From Hemileia vastatrix (lineage: Eukaryota > Basidiomycota > Pucciniomycetes > Pucciniales > Zaghouaniaceae): a stretch of DNA of 64,000 nt. The notes beneath the pieces were generated by a model. It did no database searches. It saw only the letters and a list, made by a program, of their open reading frames with translations, and had not been told where the DNA came from. The DNA lies in assembly GCA_030280995.1 (NCBI GenBank), contig JASXTE010000002.1, positions 42,609,683 through 42,673,682 on the forward strand, written 5' to 3'. The stretch's first letter is position 1; every line of letters starts with the position of its first letter. The position numbers and the translations under genes are program-made. Positions 32,501-43,921 of the stretch are shown in pieces.

Positions 32501-35500
32501 ATAGGAAAAGATTTTATCAATTTAATGATCGAATCTTTATCCTCACCAGAAAGTTGTTCTCCAAAAGAAGCATTGTCAATTTCAGACATAATGGCATGCA
32601 TTTCTTTTATAGATCTTCCTTTATATTGAACCACAGAATTACATGTGTTCAATTCTGGTTTTAATAATTTTTTGGGGGAGGAAATCTTAAATTTTCTCTT
32701 CCCATTCATCCCCATTGTGAAACATTGGTTTGAAGGATCCAATTTTATGCCATACTTGGTTAAAATATCATTTCCTATAATAAACCAACTGCTTAAGTTA
32801 TCATTTTTCATGACAACAAAATCACAAATAGCTCTTACAAAACCATGGTTATATTTAAAAAACACTGTGGCTTTGTATTTACCAATGGGGGACAAAACAG
32901 AGCCATAACCTCTCCAATTTTCAGAAATGATAGGTGTAAGTTTTGATTTATAGTCCTGATCCACTGAAACAGGTGCTTTTTCAGATACTACACTTCCTCC
33001 AGCTCCAGAATCCAGAACAACTTCAATGCTGGTTCCATTGATCAAGACTGGTGCTTTGAGAGGGGCAATAACAATTGAGCTATCCTCAATGTTCCTTATG
33101 ATCTCAGCATCCTCAACTGTAGATAAATCATTTTTATCAATATCAATAGTATTTAAATAATGAATATCTTCTTCCAGCATCAAGATTTCTTGTTGAGATT
33201 CATATGAAATATTGCTGGCACAATCACTTGAAGTATCATCCAGTTCTATTGTGTCATCAGCCTTCTCCTCAGTTTGTTCAACAAGATTTATCCTCTTGTC
33301 ACAAACATGGCCTTTCTTCCAAGGCTTGTTGCACTTGAAGCAGGTGTTTGTTGCATACTTTTTTGGTGCAACAGGGGCAGAAGGCTTACCAACCTTTTCC
33401 AGAGGTTTCTGTTGGTAAGTGGAGGATTTCTCCAAAGGGGTCCTAGGAATGAATCTTCTGGCATCATACTTGTTTTTTAGAAGGATCTCATTGAAAGTAT
33501 TAATGAAAGAAGAAGGTTCTCTGTAGAACTCAGTCCTAGCCACTATCAAGTCTCTCAGAGACATTGGCAATTTATAAAGGATCCTGTCCTTCCATAACTC
33601 AAACTCCATATTTGGGTCCATTGCCCTCAAGATTTTTACAAGTTTCATTAAGAACTCAATAGTTTTATCAGTAGAAAAGCTATATTTAATTTACTCATAC
33701 TGCCTTTGTTGAGCCATCCTAAACTTGGAGCCACCAAATTGTGCTTTAATCAATTTTTTCCAATCTTCCCATGAGTAGTCATTCCTATCCAGGAGAATAG
33801 ATTCATGCCACATTAGGGCTACATTGGTAAACAAAGAAATTAACTTAGACACAATTTCCTCATCTGAAAGTTTGTAAGAATTTTTTAAGTTATCAATTCT
33901 GAAAATGAATTTCTGCCAATCGGAAGAAGAATCAACATCAAATGTTGGATACTGGTCAAGTTTTGGCCAATTATTATGATTTGAAAGAGTCTCCTTGGTA
34001 TTAGCTTGTTTCTGAGTAAGAAGCAGCTGTAACTTCTCCAATTGTGCAGTAATCTCATTGTTTAATCCTTCTGTTGAAGATCCTGGTGCATCATCAATTT
34101 TTGATGGAAACTCATTGGTCTCAACAGGCATTTCTGAGTCTAATTTTACTTTATATGAACTAGTAACAGGTAAACTTGGAGAGTTCTGTACCATATGTTC
34201 CTTCAAAGAAAATTCAGAATATTTTTGATCATTAAACAATAAATTCAATATTTCTTCAATGGTTGCTAGTCTGGTTTTCACCCTTGGAAGACTAGATAAA
34301 CTCTGATTGATTGTTGCAAAAGATAACTGGGTTTTATTTTGAAAAGATGAATAATGATCACTCAATCTTTTCATGTTCATTTTATCTACCTCTAGTTCCT
34401 GGAAACAGGCAGACACAGTATCTTGTAGTTTAGACAAATCATTTATGATATTTTGCCATAAAGCAACATTCTTTTCATGAGTTGCTTTGTAATGAAACAA
34501 ATCATCAGAAACTCTCTGTAACTCACTCCTTAATGCTTGATAACCCTGCTCAGTTAACAAAATATTATATTTCTGAGCTAATTTCATGTTGTTCATGATA
34601 TGATTTTGTTTAGCAATAATATCTCCCAAATATTCATCATTAATTTTTGCTACATCTGGAGTGTTTCTCAATAAAGAAACAGAGTAACTTTCCAGATTAT
34701 CATAAAACTCAGGCTTAAGTGTTTCATCAATAATAGCCATATCAGGATTTATCATTGAAGTAGCAACAATTAAAACTAAAGGATTTCATACATTAGAATA
34801 TTGAGTGATTTGTCTACTCTTATCAACCTCTACTGGTCTCATAGTTTCATCCCCTCTGCCAGAATTACCTGAAGGAACTGGATCAGTTACAAGAAATGGT
34901 ACTTGACATTCAATAGAGGGACTTACCAAGGCTTGGGAAAGATCTGAGTATTGTTATTTTCTTTTTCTGCCTCCTTGATAAGGGTGAGGATGTGTTGGGT
35001 TGAATTGACTGGGTCTTGATTGACCTTCCTGAGGTATCTGAGGCTGCTGCTGTTGAGACAGATAATCCAACTGGGTTTTTAACCAATCCCACTTCCACTT
35101 TGACACTTCCACCTTTTCTGGTTTCTTGGGAGCCAATTGTGGAAGATCCCTGGGGGGAGGTGGTCTCCTCTTCTCTTGAAGAAAGGTGTCTATCTTTCTT
35201 ACCTTTTCTTCTAGTGAGTCTATTCTTGCTCTCAGTCTTAAGTTCTCTGTCCTCAGTTCCTTTATGTGGGTGGAGAGATTCTTTACTTGCTGAGGTAAAG
35301 GTATTTTTTTTATTTTGAAACCTTTTAGAAGTCCTTCTGGGGGGTTTATTGAAGGCTTTTGTTCCTGGGCATTTGTTTCCACCAGAATCTCCACTTCCTC
35401 CATTTCCACATCCTGATTGGTTCAATGATTTATTAATTTGAGTAAATTTTGTAGTTAAAGGAGAACTCACAGAAGTAGCCTCATCATAATCAATCAGATC

Positions 35501-35542
35501 CAATTCCTCTTCACGTGCAGCAGAAACACCTTGATCAGTCAT
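29521..35542 (-). pseudogene. Gag-Pol of C1, broken
   Basis: Same architecture as B1 and A3. Open pieces: Gag N terminus 35542-34910; coiled coil and Gag domain 34755-33691; zinc knuckle, protease DSGA and RT YIDD 33648-31459; RNase H to integrase linker 31213-30914; integrase 30927-29770 with HHCC and D,D,E motifs; chromodomain remnant to 29521. It is broken by several stops and frameshifts plus a small in-frame-region deletion near 31230 that removes part of RNase H between short direct repeats. It cannot make functional products. Confidence 0.9.
34927..35412 (-). pseudogene. ORFx exon 2 of C1, frame damaged near the end
   Basis: Intron 1 is 35470-35413 (58 nt; GTGAGT donor, AATCAG acceptor). 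Exon 2 starts D-V-E-M. Intron 2 is 34926-34869 (58 nt; GTAAGT, AACTGAT, CTTCAG). The frame encodes LLKGFKIKKIPLPQQ, a coiled coil, KWKWDW and HPYQGGRKRK, then meets a stop at 34954 caused by a small indel relative to B1. Conservation with family A is high in this frame and low in the overlapping Gag frame. Confidence 0.6.
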
Positions 35543-35580
35543 TTTTTTAAATTTAACCTGAAGTGAGGGAAGGAAACAAT

Positions 35581-35908
35581 AGGGGGTATCAATGTTCAGG
35601 GATCCACAATTAGGGATCAGGAATTTTTTTTCCAGGATCAGACATTATTAATTGCAGAAGATTCTTATCCACTAGCCCCGGGGCTAGTGGATAAGGAATC
35701 CACGATAATGCATTATCCCGCCTCTTATACCCCAATTTACATTCCTAATTCCTGATCCCAAACTCATCTCATCCATGATGGATTTGCAAGAAAGTCACAT
35801 GACTCATAATTGCTGATGCCATCCTTAAGTCTTTCCTCACTCTATACTACTTAATTTTGGTGGCAAACACTTAAGTTTTTTATCTATCTACACACCCCAA
35901 CTGCACAT
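35581..35908 (+). repeat. H2 left terminal region: TIR, GGGATC motifs, 32-bp palindrome
   Basis: Non-coding. The terminus AGGGGGTATCAATG is followed by three AGGATC/GGGATC motifs and a perfect 32-bp palindrome at 35664-35695, centred on AGCCCCGGGGCT. These are possible transposase-binding sites. Confidence 0.85.
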
Positions 35909-37221
35909 TTGGCAGTGAATTCCCACTTCCCTCATCACATAAACCTTCCACCAACAACAATGAATCACCTCTCTACTAGACGGCTACTTCACTTTACTAT
36001 TAATGCCATCACTTTACTTTTAGTTCTCTACTATAAATCTGACTCTGATTTGGAAGATGCTTTAGCTTATATGTGTTTTCTTTCCAAAAAGCGTTACATC
36101 ATCACCAGGGAGCCAAATCTTTATCATGATCCCTGATATGATCTGGCCTCCATTCTCAACATTCCTCAATTAAACTTCACCCAAATTTTTAGAACTTCTC
36201 CCGATTCTTTCTTCAAACTTTATCAACTCATCTCCAATCATCCTATCTTTCATAACAATTCCCATAACAAACAGTGTAATCCTGCCATCCAACTTTCTGT
36301 TGCACTATGTTGCTTTGGCTCAAATGGAAACAGTGCTTCTGTAAGACGTTTGGATAATCTCTTTAACATAGGATATGGTACCGTGATATTATACACCAAG
36401 CGCTGTATGATTTCTATCCTTTCCCTCAAGTCTCAAACACTTGCTTGGCCAACTCCAGAACAGCGACTTGAATCCTCTCAAGTAATGCAAGCTAAAGGTT
36501 TCCCTGGCTGTGTAGGATTTGTTGATGGCACAACTATACCTTTGAGTAGAAAGCCTGCTCATGATGGCAACCATTATTTTGATTGAAAAAAAAGGTTTCT
36601 TCAAAATCTTCTCCAATTTCTCATCCTTCATAAACTAACATTTTATCTTCTTTCTAGATACTCTATTGCTGTTCAACTTGTATGCAATGTCAATAAAAAT
36701 TTATTGCTTTTCATAGTGGCTTCCCTGGCTCATGTCATGACTCTTCCGTCTTCCAAAGAATGAGGATTTCTCAAACCCCTGACTCATACTTTGACAAATC
36801 TCAGTACCTCCTTGCAGACTCAGCGTATGCAAGTGGGAAGTACATTATACCTGCTTTCCGTGGTGCAACCTTAGAAAATGACCCCAAAACTAAATTTAAT
36901 TATCACCTTGCCCAATCAAGAGTACGAATTGAACATGCTATAGGTATTTTAAAGGGACGATTTTCTATTCTTTGGGAGCTCAGAATCCAATTTCAAAAAA
37001 AATTGGAGATCAAAACTGCAAATCATTGGATCATGACTTGCATTATACTCCACAATATCCTATCTGATTTAAAGGATGAGTGGAATGATCTTTACAAAGA
37101 AGAGAATCCTGAACCAGCACCGGCTCTTTCCTCCCTTGAATCACAAAACATTCACTCAACCAGCATACACTCTATAATTATGCCTATTACTCTCCAACAT
37201 TTCTCTTCACCACCCTTTTAA
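35909..37221 (+). pseudogene. PIF/Harbinger transposase, H2 copy
   Basis: Same protein as H1: N-terminal helical part (35909-36136), first catalytic Asp in GFVDGT (about 36519-36536), intron of about 67 nt (about 36591-36657), RYSIAVQLV, second Asp in LLADSAY (about 36806-36826), Glu in RVRIEHAIGILKGRF (about 36920-36965), and the C-terminal block ending at 37221. Defects: TGA after LYHDP shared with H1, TGA in place of the Cys codon before the intron, and a one-base deletion near 36700. Inactive. Confidence 0.85.
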
Positions 37222-38776
37222 ATTATTTTTTTTACTCTCCAAATGTCCTCTTTGTGTACTTCATTCTCTTGGTTTGGTATTTTGGTTTGTTGCATATTCA
37301 TTTTTTATTTGGAATTTATGGTGAAGATATTTTTTTTGGATGGCTCATTGGTTTTCTTTCACCAGCTCAACATGAAATGGCATATTTTGTCAGTGATTTT
37401 TTTTTCTTTCATCACTCATATCCTTTTCATCCTCTTCTCAAACATCACTCAAATATTTTTGTTACTATTATTTTCTCAACTCATCTCACCAGGTAAGTCT
37501 TTTTTTTTCTTTTTTCTTGTTTTTTATTTGCTAATCATGAATTTTTTTTTTTGCTTTTTTTGGGGGTTTTTTTTTGTTTTTCTTTTGTAAGTCCTTTTTT
37601 TTATTTTTAAGGTTAGACTAACTTTTTTTTATTTTCTCTTTTTTTTTATTTTCTTTTTTTTTCTCTCCTTCACCCTCTTTAGCTCCCTCATTTCACCCCT
37701 TTTCCTCTCTCTTTACCTGCCTCAAGTCATTCCTTCTCCAGTCTCTTTACCTTCCTCAACAGCCCCTTATTTCACCCTCCTTGCCTGTCCCAAATCCCCC
37801 CTTTCCCCCCTCTTTAGGTGCCTCAAGACCCCCCCTTCCCCTCTCTTTAGGCACCTCATCACCCCCCCTTCCCCTCTCTTTAAGCACCTCAGCTATCCCC
37901 CCTTCTCCTCTCTTTAGCCACTTCAACCCCCCCCCTTTTAGGTCCCCTCCCCCCATTCCACTTCCCTTTACCCACCTCTACCCCCCCTCCTTCTTAACAA
38001 ATGATCGTTAGTGATTGTTTGTTAAGGAGTAGGAGGCTCTAGATTAGGTTTAAGGGGAGTGTAAGGGGGGGAAAGGAGGGGGGTTTTGGACATTTAAAGA
38101 GGGGTAAAAGGGGAGATTTTAAGGTAACTAAGGGGGGGAGCTTGGGAGGTTTTTGTAGCAATTAAGGAGGGGGATTCAGGGGGATTTTGAGACAGGCAAG
38201 GAGGGGATTTGAGGATGGTTTTGAGGCAAGGAGGGAGAGAATTTAGAGGTGATTTCAGAGAAAGAAAGGGTGGGAAAGGGGACTGTAATGGGAGTTAAAG
38301 AGGGGTTACATATTTTTTTAAAAACATACTAAAAAGTAACTTTTTTTTTATTTTTTTGGCAGATTTTAAAAAAAAAAACTATTACATTCTTTTAAGGTCT
38401 TTCCCTGTAAATTACAAAACAAAAAAGGTTTAGATATTAATTTTTAATTTTTCTTACAAATAATTTTACTGAATTATTTTTTTTTAATTTTATTTGTTCT
38501 GATTTTTCTTTTACAGATTTTTTTTTTATTATTATTTTGACAGGATTTTCTGTGAAGGTTTTTTATAACCAAACTTCAGGTTTTCTTTTGTAATTTTTTT
38601 TTAAGATAATTTTTACTGAAAATTTATAAAATTTTTTTTGTTTTAAATTTTTTTTTATTTTTTAAAAGGATATTGCTTTAAATTTTATTTTAAAATATAT
38701 TATTACGTGAGTTTTTTTTTTTTAAAATATGTGTTAAATTTTTTTTTGACATTTAAATTTTTTTCAGATCAAATAA
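37222..38776 (+). repeat. H2 spacer: hydrophobic ORF region, C-rich and G-rich arms, A/T runs
   Basis: 37243-37590 can encode a hydrophobic 115-aa peptide with the block GSLVFFHQLNMKW; an overlapping frame (37254-37496) has GWLIGFLSPAQHEMAYF. From 37660 to 37995 runs a C-rich tandem array of about 32-bp units (CCCCTTCCCCTCTCTTTAGG-type, then CACCTCA), and from 38030 to 38310 a G-rich arm, with an 'aacaaatgatcgttagtgattgttt' centre. 38330-38776 is A/T homopolymer-rich. Each C-rich unit looks like a polypyrimidine tract plus TAG. Confidence 0.6.
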
Positions 38777-40431
38777 ATGTCTTCTTCTTCAGATTCACCC
38801 CTTACTTCTCTATCATCTTCATCTTTATCCTCTTTATCATCTCTATCATCTTCTTCAAAATCAACTTCAATACAATCATCTTCTAAATCATTTAAAAAAA
38901 TTAATGATAATCAGTCTGATCAGAATAAAAGATATCCGAAAAAAAAAAATTCTTCTTCTAAATCAATCATTAAAATTAAAGATAATCAGTCCCATCAGAA
39001 GAAAAGATATCTGAAAAAAAAAATTCTTCATCTAAATCTTCAAAAAAAATTAAAGATAATCAGTTTTATCAGAAGAAAAGATATCTGAAAAAAAAATTCT
39101 CTGTGAAAGTTATTTTCGTCATATCCCAAACATTTTTTTTCATAAAACTAAAGTAGATAAAAAAAATCAATATCCGAAAAAATTACCAGAAGATATCAAA
39201 TATCTAACCAAATTTGGAGATGATCTAGTTGTTGCAGTTATCAGTAATTCTTATAAGGCTCAATTTATATTGGAAGTTCATTCATTTGATGGTGTAAAAG
39301 ATGAATCTTTTAATCAACTATCGGATCTTATCATAACTCTTTATCAAATGGCTTTGGTTCGATTATCTATAAGGAATACAAATTTGTTGGGTGTTATCAT
39401 GATTGGATTTGGTTGGAGACCAGGTTTTGTTAAAGGATATTCTCTTGGTATGTCTAATAATTTTTTTTCCATTCTTAATATCATTTCACTTATTTCATTT
39501 ATATAGGCATATATTCATTGGTCAAGAATATCACTAAAGCTCAAAAAGATGAAGATTTTCACTTATGGGACACTCTACCTTCCTTTAACTCTTTTCTTGC
39601 TTTTTGACTCAAAAAGCTCTGTAATAATGCATTTGAAAAAAATCATGAACTTGCAACCAAAGTTGGAATACCGAATTGGTGTGACTCTGAATGGGAAGAT
39701 ATCAGCCACAAATATCTTTTATTTTCTAATGTTATTATCACTCATTCTGGATTCCACAATAGGATTCATATTGATAGGAATGATGCCAATTTTCTTACTT
39801 ATGGTATATTCTCATATATCAATCCAATAACTGGCCACCCAATACCATCTCCAGCTAAAATCAAAGGACATGGTTTATATTTTCCAGACCACCGGTGCAT
39901 CATTGATTTTGGTTTGGGAAATGGTATCATCAAAACTATTTGGAATTCTTCTAAGGATAATCATCAAACAACCAAATCTCCTCCTGGTTTGGAATCCTGT
40001 CAAAATTTAACACATTTTGGTTGCTCATTTCAAATCAGTCATAAGTTGATTCGAAGAATCAATAAGGTAAAGAAAGAAGGTAAAGTTATTTGATTTAAAA
40101 AAACTTTATCTAGATCCAAATAGTATGGGGATTAGAGTTTTCATCAAAAATGTTATATTTTTTCATAAATTTTTAATAAATATTTTATATTTATCAATTT
40201 TCTCAAGTTAAGTGATGAGCCAATGACCTTTGGTGTATAACAGGTAATCATGATAACATTTATTTGTTTCATGGGGTTCCTCTTGCCTATACCTGTGGAA
40301 AGTCCCAAACTTTTGTTTCTAGACTTGGTCTGCATTTTGGCTTGAAGAATTGTCATTACTTTAAACTAGGGAAATTGATATATATTAGATATTTATTTAA
40401 TAATTTATGTAATAATATTAAATTTAGATGA
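38777..40431 (+). pseudogene. TET/JBP-like 2OG-Fe(II) oxygenase gene, H2 copy
   Basis: Starts MSSSSDSPLTSLSSSS, then three basic repeats of the DNQS-Q-KRY-KKK type. A frameshift near 39085 precedes YFRHIPNIFF. The GFGWRPGFVKGYSLG block ends at a GTATGT donor (39448); intron 39448-39506 (59 nt). Exon 2 reads IYSLVKNITKAQKDEDF and LWDTLPSFNSF, then the beta-helix core with HxD (RIHIDRND, about 39762-39785) and the likely distal His in LYFPDHRC (about 39880). A last exon after about 40245 holds FHGVPLAYTCGKSQTF and ends at 40431. Stops after FNSFLAF and KEGKVI disable it. The TET/JBP assignment (nucleic-acid methyl-pyrimidine oxidation) is from the HxD...H core and GWRPG block; confidence in the exact substrate is low. 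Confidence 0.55.
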
Positions 40432-40870
40432 CTTCCACCCCTTACTTCAATAAAATCCAGGGGGGGTGGGGGGGCATTGCCAAATTTTAAATCTGACATG
40501 TGAAATTGACGACTTAGAAAAATTTTGGTGATACCCACCCCTTGCTTCAATAAAATGCAGGGGAGAGTATTGCCAATTTTTTAAAACAGATATAGAATTT
40601 TTTTGACTTGTAAATATTTTGGTGAAAATTTTTTGGTGATACCTGTCCCTTACTTCAATAAAATCCATGGGGGGTTTTGCCAAAATTTCTTATAAGACTT
40701 GTGAAATTCTTGACATGTAAGAATTTTTGGGATACCGGTAAAATGCAGGGGGTAGTAAAGCCAAAGTTTGATATAAGACTTTAAAGATTCATGACATGAA
40801 AGAATTTTGGTGATACCCACCCCTTACTTCAAAAGAATCCAGGGGTAGGGGATCGTCAAATTTTCAAAGG
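40432..40870. repeat. Minisatellite downstream of TET-like gene (H2)
   Basis: Five degenerate units of about 75-105 bp, each with 'cccttacttcaataaaat', a G or C run, a 'ttgccaa' core and 'acttgtaa'. Inverted counterpart of 5582-5970. Confidence 0.85.
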
Positions 40871-41040
40871 AGACATGAAAATTTTATTTAAAAAAAGAAT
40901 ATTTAACATTAAAATACAAAAATTCAAGTAATGGTTGATAGAGTAATGAAATAAAGGAAATTATTTGAAATTTTATGTACAAATAAATATGAACAGTTGA
41001 AGTGTGAGAGAAATAAAACAAACTAGTCATCCAACAATTT

Positions 41041-42424
41041 CTATAAACGTTCAATTTCCTCAACAGATTTATTAGCTTTAACACATTCTATCAAGAAATC
41101 TTTCTTTTTGGAATTTTCTTGATGATCAAACTTATATTTCATCTGCTCTAATAGGTTTTGATGTTTGATTGTTTTCTCCTCTTTTTTTGATTTTTCAATA
41201 CTTAGAGTTAACTCAAACTTCTTCTCCTCCAAATCTTGGGCCCGATCATCCTTCCGTAAAGAGAGCTTGTACTTCCTCTCCTCCAAATCTTGGGCCCGAT
41301 CATCCTTCTGTAAAGAGAGCTTGTACTTCCTCTCTTCCAAATCTTGTAGCCTATCATCCCTCCTTAAAGAGAGCTCATATTTCTTCTTTTCAAAGCTTAG
41401 AGTCTCTTTAGAAATTTCTACTTGTTCTAGAGTGATAATAAAAATTAATATAAAGTGGAAGAAAAGTAGAGTAAAGTAATAAGAGGTATGGTATCACTTT
41501 CCAGCATCACATTTCTCTAAAAATTGTTCCATAGACGAAAAAGGGGTTTGTGATGAAGTATCACTTTTTTGTCTTCTTTGTGAGTGGAAATTTAGACTAC
41601 TTGAAGCCCTACGCTTCTTGTTCAAGGTCATATTTTCCTCCTCATCATTGTCACTAGCTTCAGACTCAGTTGATTGTGGGTCCTGGGCTTGTTCATCAGC
41701 CTTTTAAGAAATAAGAAAATCTAAGTAAATAAAAAAAAGTATTGATAAGATAAAAGAAAAAAAAACAGACCTGAGTTAGATTGGGTTGGGTTAAATCGCC
41801 AATAGGATCAATAGCAAAGCTATCTAGATTCGTAGAATTTAGAAGAGGGGAGGCTTGATTGGAGGAAGAGGATGGGAAAAGATTTGCTTCGACATCATGT
41901 TCGGAGATAGGATCTTCACCATCCAACATGTTTACAGGATTAACATTGGCTCGCTCTCCAAAAATTGCATCCATCTCTTTAAAGTAAGGACATAAAGTTT
42001 CAAGTTTATTGTCTATGGATTTTATGCCCTTAGTTATATCGTTGTCAGTAACCCCAAAACCAGTGGAAGATGAAAGAGCCTTTGCCTTCTTGTATTTTTC
42101 TCGGTAATGCTTGAAGCGTTCAGACATCTGTTTAGGAAAAAGATCAATCTTTCCCTTGGTCTTATTCCGTAATTCATTTGCCATTAAAAGATAGCCATTA
42201 ACTTTTGATGCTGGGGGCCGTCCTACTTTAGTTGAATACTTAATACCAAAACAAGCATCATAGTTAGATTTGGTTTTCAGCCAGTTGATAAGAATGAGAT
42301 GATCATCTTTTTTTAATTGAACTGTCTTAGATTTCTCGGCTGAGCGGGGGAAAGAGGGAGTAGTGGGATTTGAAGAACAACTCGGTGATGGCTGCCTTTG
42401 AGAAGATCTAGGACGACGAGGCAT
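41041..42424 (-). CDS. Myb/SANT-like DNA-binding protein, PIF/Harbinger accessory ORF
   Basis: Exon 1 is 42424-41771 (218 codons): basic Ser/Pro-rich start, a helix-rich domain with NWLKTKSNYDACFG, GRPPASKVNGYLLMANELRN and MSERFKHYREKYKKA, then FKEMDAIFGERANVNPVNM. Intron 41770-41701 (GTCTGT donor, TTAAAAG acceptor). Exon 2 is about 41700-41498 (acidic, then a KKRRASSS-type basic patch as a possible nuclear signal). The last exon, starting near 41395, holds three tandem 17-residue charged repeats of the DDRAQDLEERKYKLSLRK type forming a coiled coil and ends near 41040. The second intron's boundaries are tentative. Such proteins partner the Harbinger transposase for nuclear import and DNA binding. 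Convergent with the oxygenase. Confidence 0.6.
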
Positions 42425-42792
42425 GTTAAAATATAAATGAAGATGAAAAGGAGCAGAAACAAGCAGATGAGATGGTGAGGGGTTCTGAGTGGATAGAATG
42501 GACAGGATGGGACGAGAATGTGAGTGTGCAGCAAGGTAGAAGCCATATCCAGAGAGTAGTTCAAGATGTGGTTATGGAAGAAAGTAGGTCAAGATGTGGT
42601 TATGACAGAAAGTTGTCCAAGATGTGGTTATGAAAAATTGAGTAAAAAAATGTTGGATAAGAGGTGAACATTGACATGTAAAGTGTCTAATAACCCAATT
42701 ATTAGAAAAAATAATTGCAGAAGATAATTGGGGTATGCAGATTATTTTCCGCAATTAATTTAATTGTGGATCAGTCAACATTGATACCCCCT
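42425..42792 (+). repeat. H2 right terminal region
   Basis: Non-coding. Has three short direct repeats of the 'caagatgtggttatg' type (42562-42640) and ends TTGATACCCCCT, the complement of the left TIR. It lacks the 32-bp palindrome of the left end. Confidence 0.75.
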
Positions 42793-43602
42793 CATAAGAT
42801 GAATTAGTTTTATTTTTGCTTTTATTTAAAAGAAAAATAATAATAAAAAGAATATAAAATTCTTCAGGACAAAAATCAACTGAGAATAATAATCCATTAT
42901 TTATTAATTCAAAATAATCTTATAACCAGGATTTACAAGAAATCAACTGAAGAAATAAAAATAATTTTTAATTTAACAAATAAATTTATGATAATTATCA
43001 GGATTTAAATCAACCAAAAGATATTTAATTACCAGGACTTAACGTCAACTGAAATAATTTAATATAATTTTTTTTATTATGATTAATCCTTAAAATTTTA
43101 TTGTCAGGACAATTTGTCAACTGGAACAATAAAATTTAATTTATCAAGACAAAGTCAACTGATAAATATAATATAATTAATTTAGAAAAACAAATCTATT
43201 ACTTCTAGGACTAAGAACACAATTGCTCTATCTTTGTCAACTAGGAAAAAATAAAAAATTAATTCCAATTTACCAGACACCTCCCCCTGTATAATGAGTA
43301 AATTAATGTCACTTACAGAGTGCTGAGTAAAAAGAAATATGTAGAGTATGAAGTGTGCAAAGCGACCCACAAATAGTAATCAATATAATTACCACAAAAA
43401 TATATGAATATAGTCAATATATAAGCCTAAGTTTTGGAGCGCGGTTTGATTCCCATTTGCAGCAAAAAATAAGTCACATGATTGATGACGTTTGTGGTTT
43501 TCATTGTCCACTTGTCCTTATAGGTACCTCAATGGCAATGGTCCCACGGTCTCTGGCCTCAAGATAACAATGCACTTTCAATGATTTGGAAAGGCCCCCA
43601 AC
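42793..43602 (-). other. Distal leader of C1 with array of seven UU-bulge hairpins
   Basis: No gene. On the minus strand seven motifs of the form outer stem-TT-GAY...RTC-outer stem occur, near 42864-42883, 42926-42952, 42998-43022, 43034-43055, 43104-43126, 43142-43164 and 43203-43247. Stems vary but keep pairing. The PBS is at about 43600-43583. A B-box-like 'GGTTTGATTCCC' occurs near 43443. Confidence 0.65.
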
Positions 43603-43921
43603 TGTTGGTAAGTCTCTTGGTCTAGAAGATAAATCTGGAGGTCCTACAAGGGTTTAAGTGGATTTATTGGGCTCCAAAAAAAACAATGTACATATTTTCT
43701 TTAATCTTTTGATTATTTTACTCAAATAATAAGAGGTGATTACAAATATTAGTATAATTTATATCTTAGAATTATGTTGATGTAAGTACTAATGTTATAA
43801 AATAAAGTAATAAAAGATTTAATTTATATATTATAAGTTTGGTAAATAAGTAAGGAATGGTTTGAAAAGTACAAAAAGAGAGGGCCTTTTATAGGCAAAA
43901 ATGTGAGAAATAAAGACACAG

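Larger units (their letters stand above)
35581..42792 (+). mobile_element. PIF/Harbinger-like element H2 carrying transposase, TET/JBP-like oxygenase and Myb/SANT-like gene
   Basis: 7.2-kb element bounded by AGGGGGTATCAA at 35581 and its complement ending at 42792. Order: transposase (+), C/T-rich spacer, oxygenase (+), minisatellite, Myb/SANT-like gene (-, convergent). It lies in the leader of C1. A clean 3-bp target duplication is not apparent (flanks AAT and CAT). H1 shows the same order of the first four parts at a different insertion site, so the cargo moved with the element. Confidence 0.8.

Noticed and set aside
42793..43602. Separate gypsy element distinct from C1
   Set aside because: Same strand and family as 29521-35580, and it continues the leader exactly where H2 interrupts it, so one element is the simpler reading.
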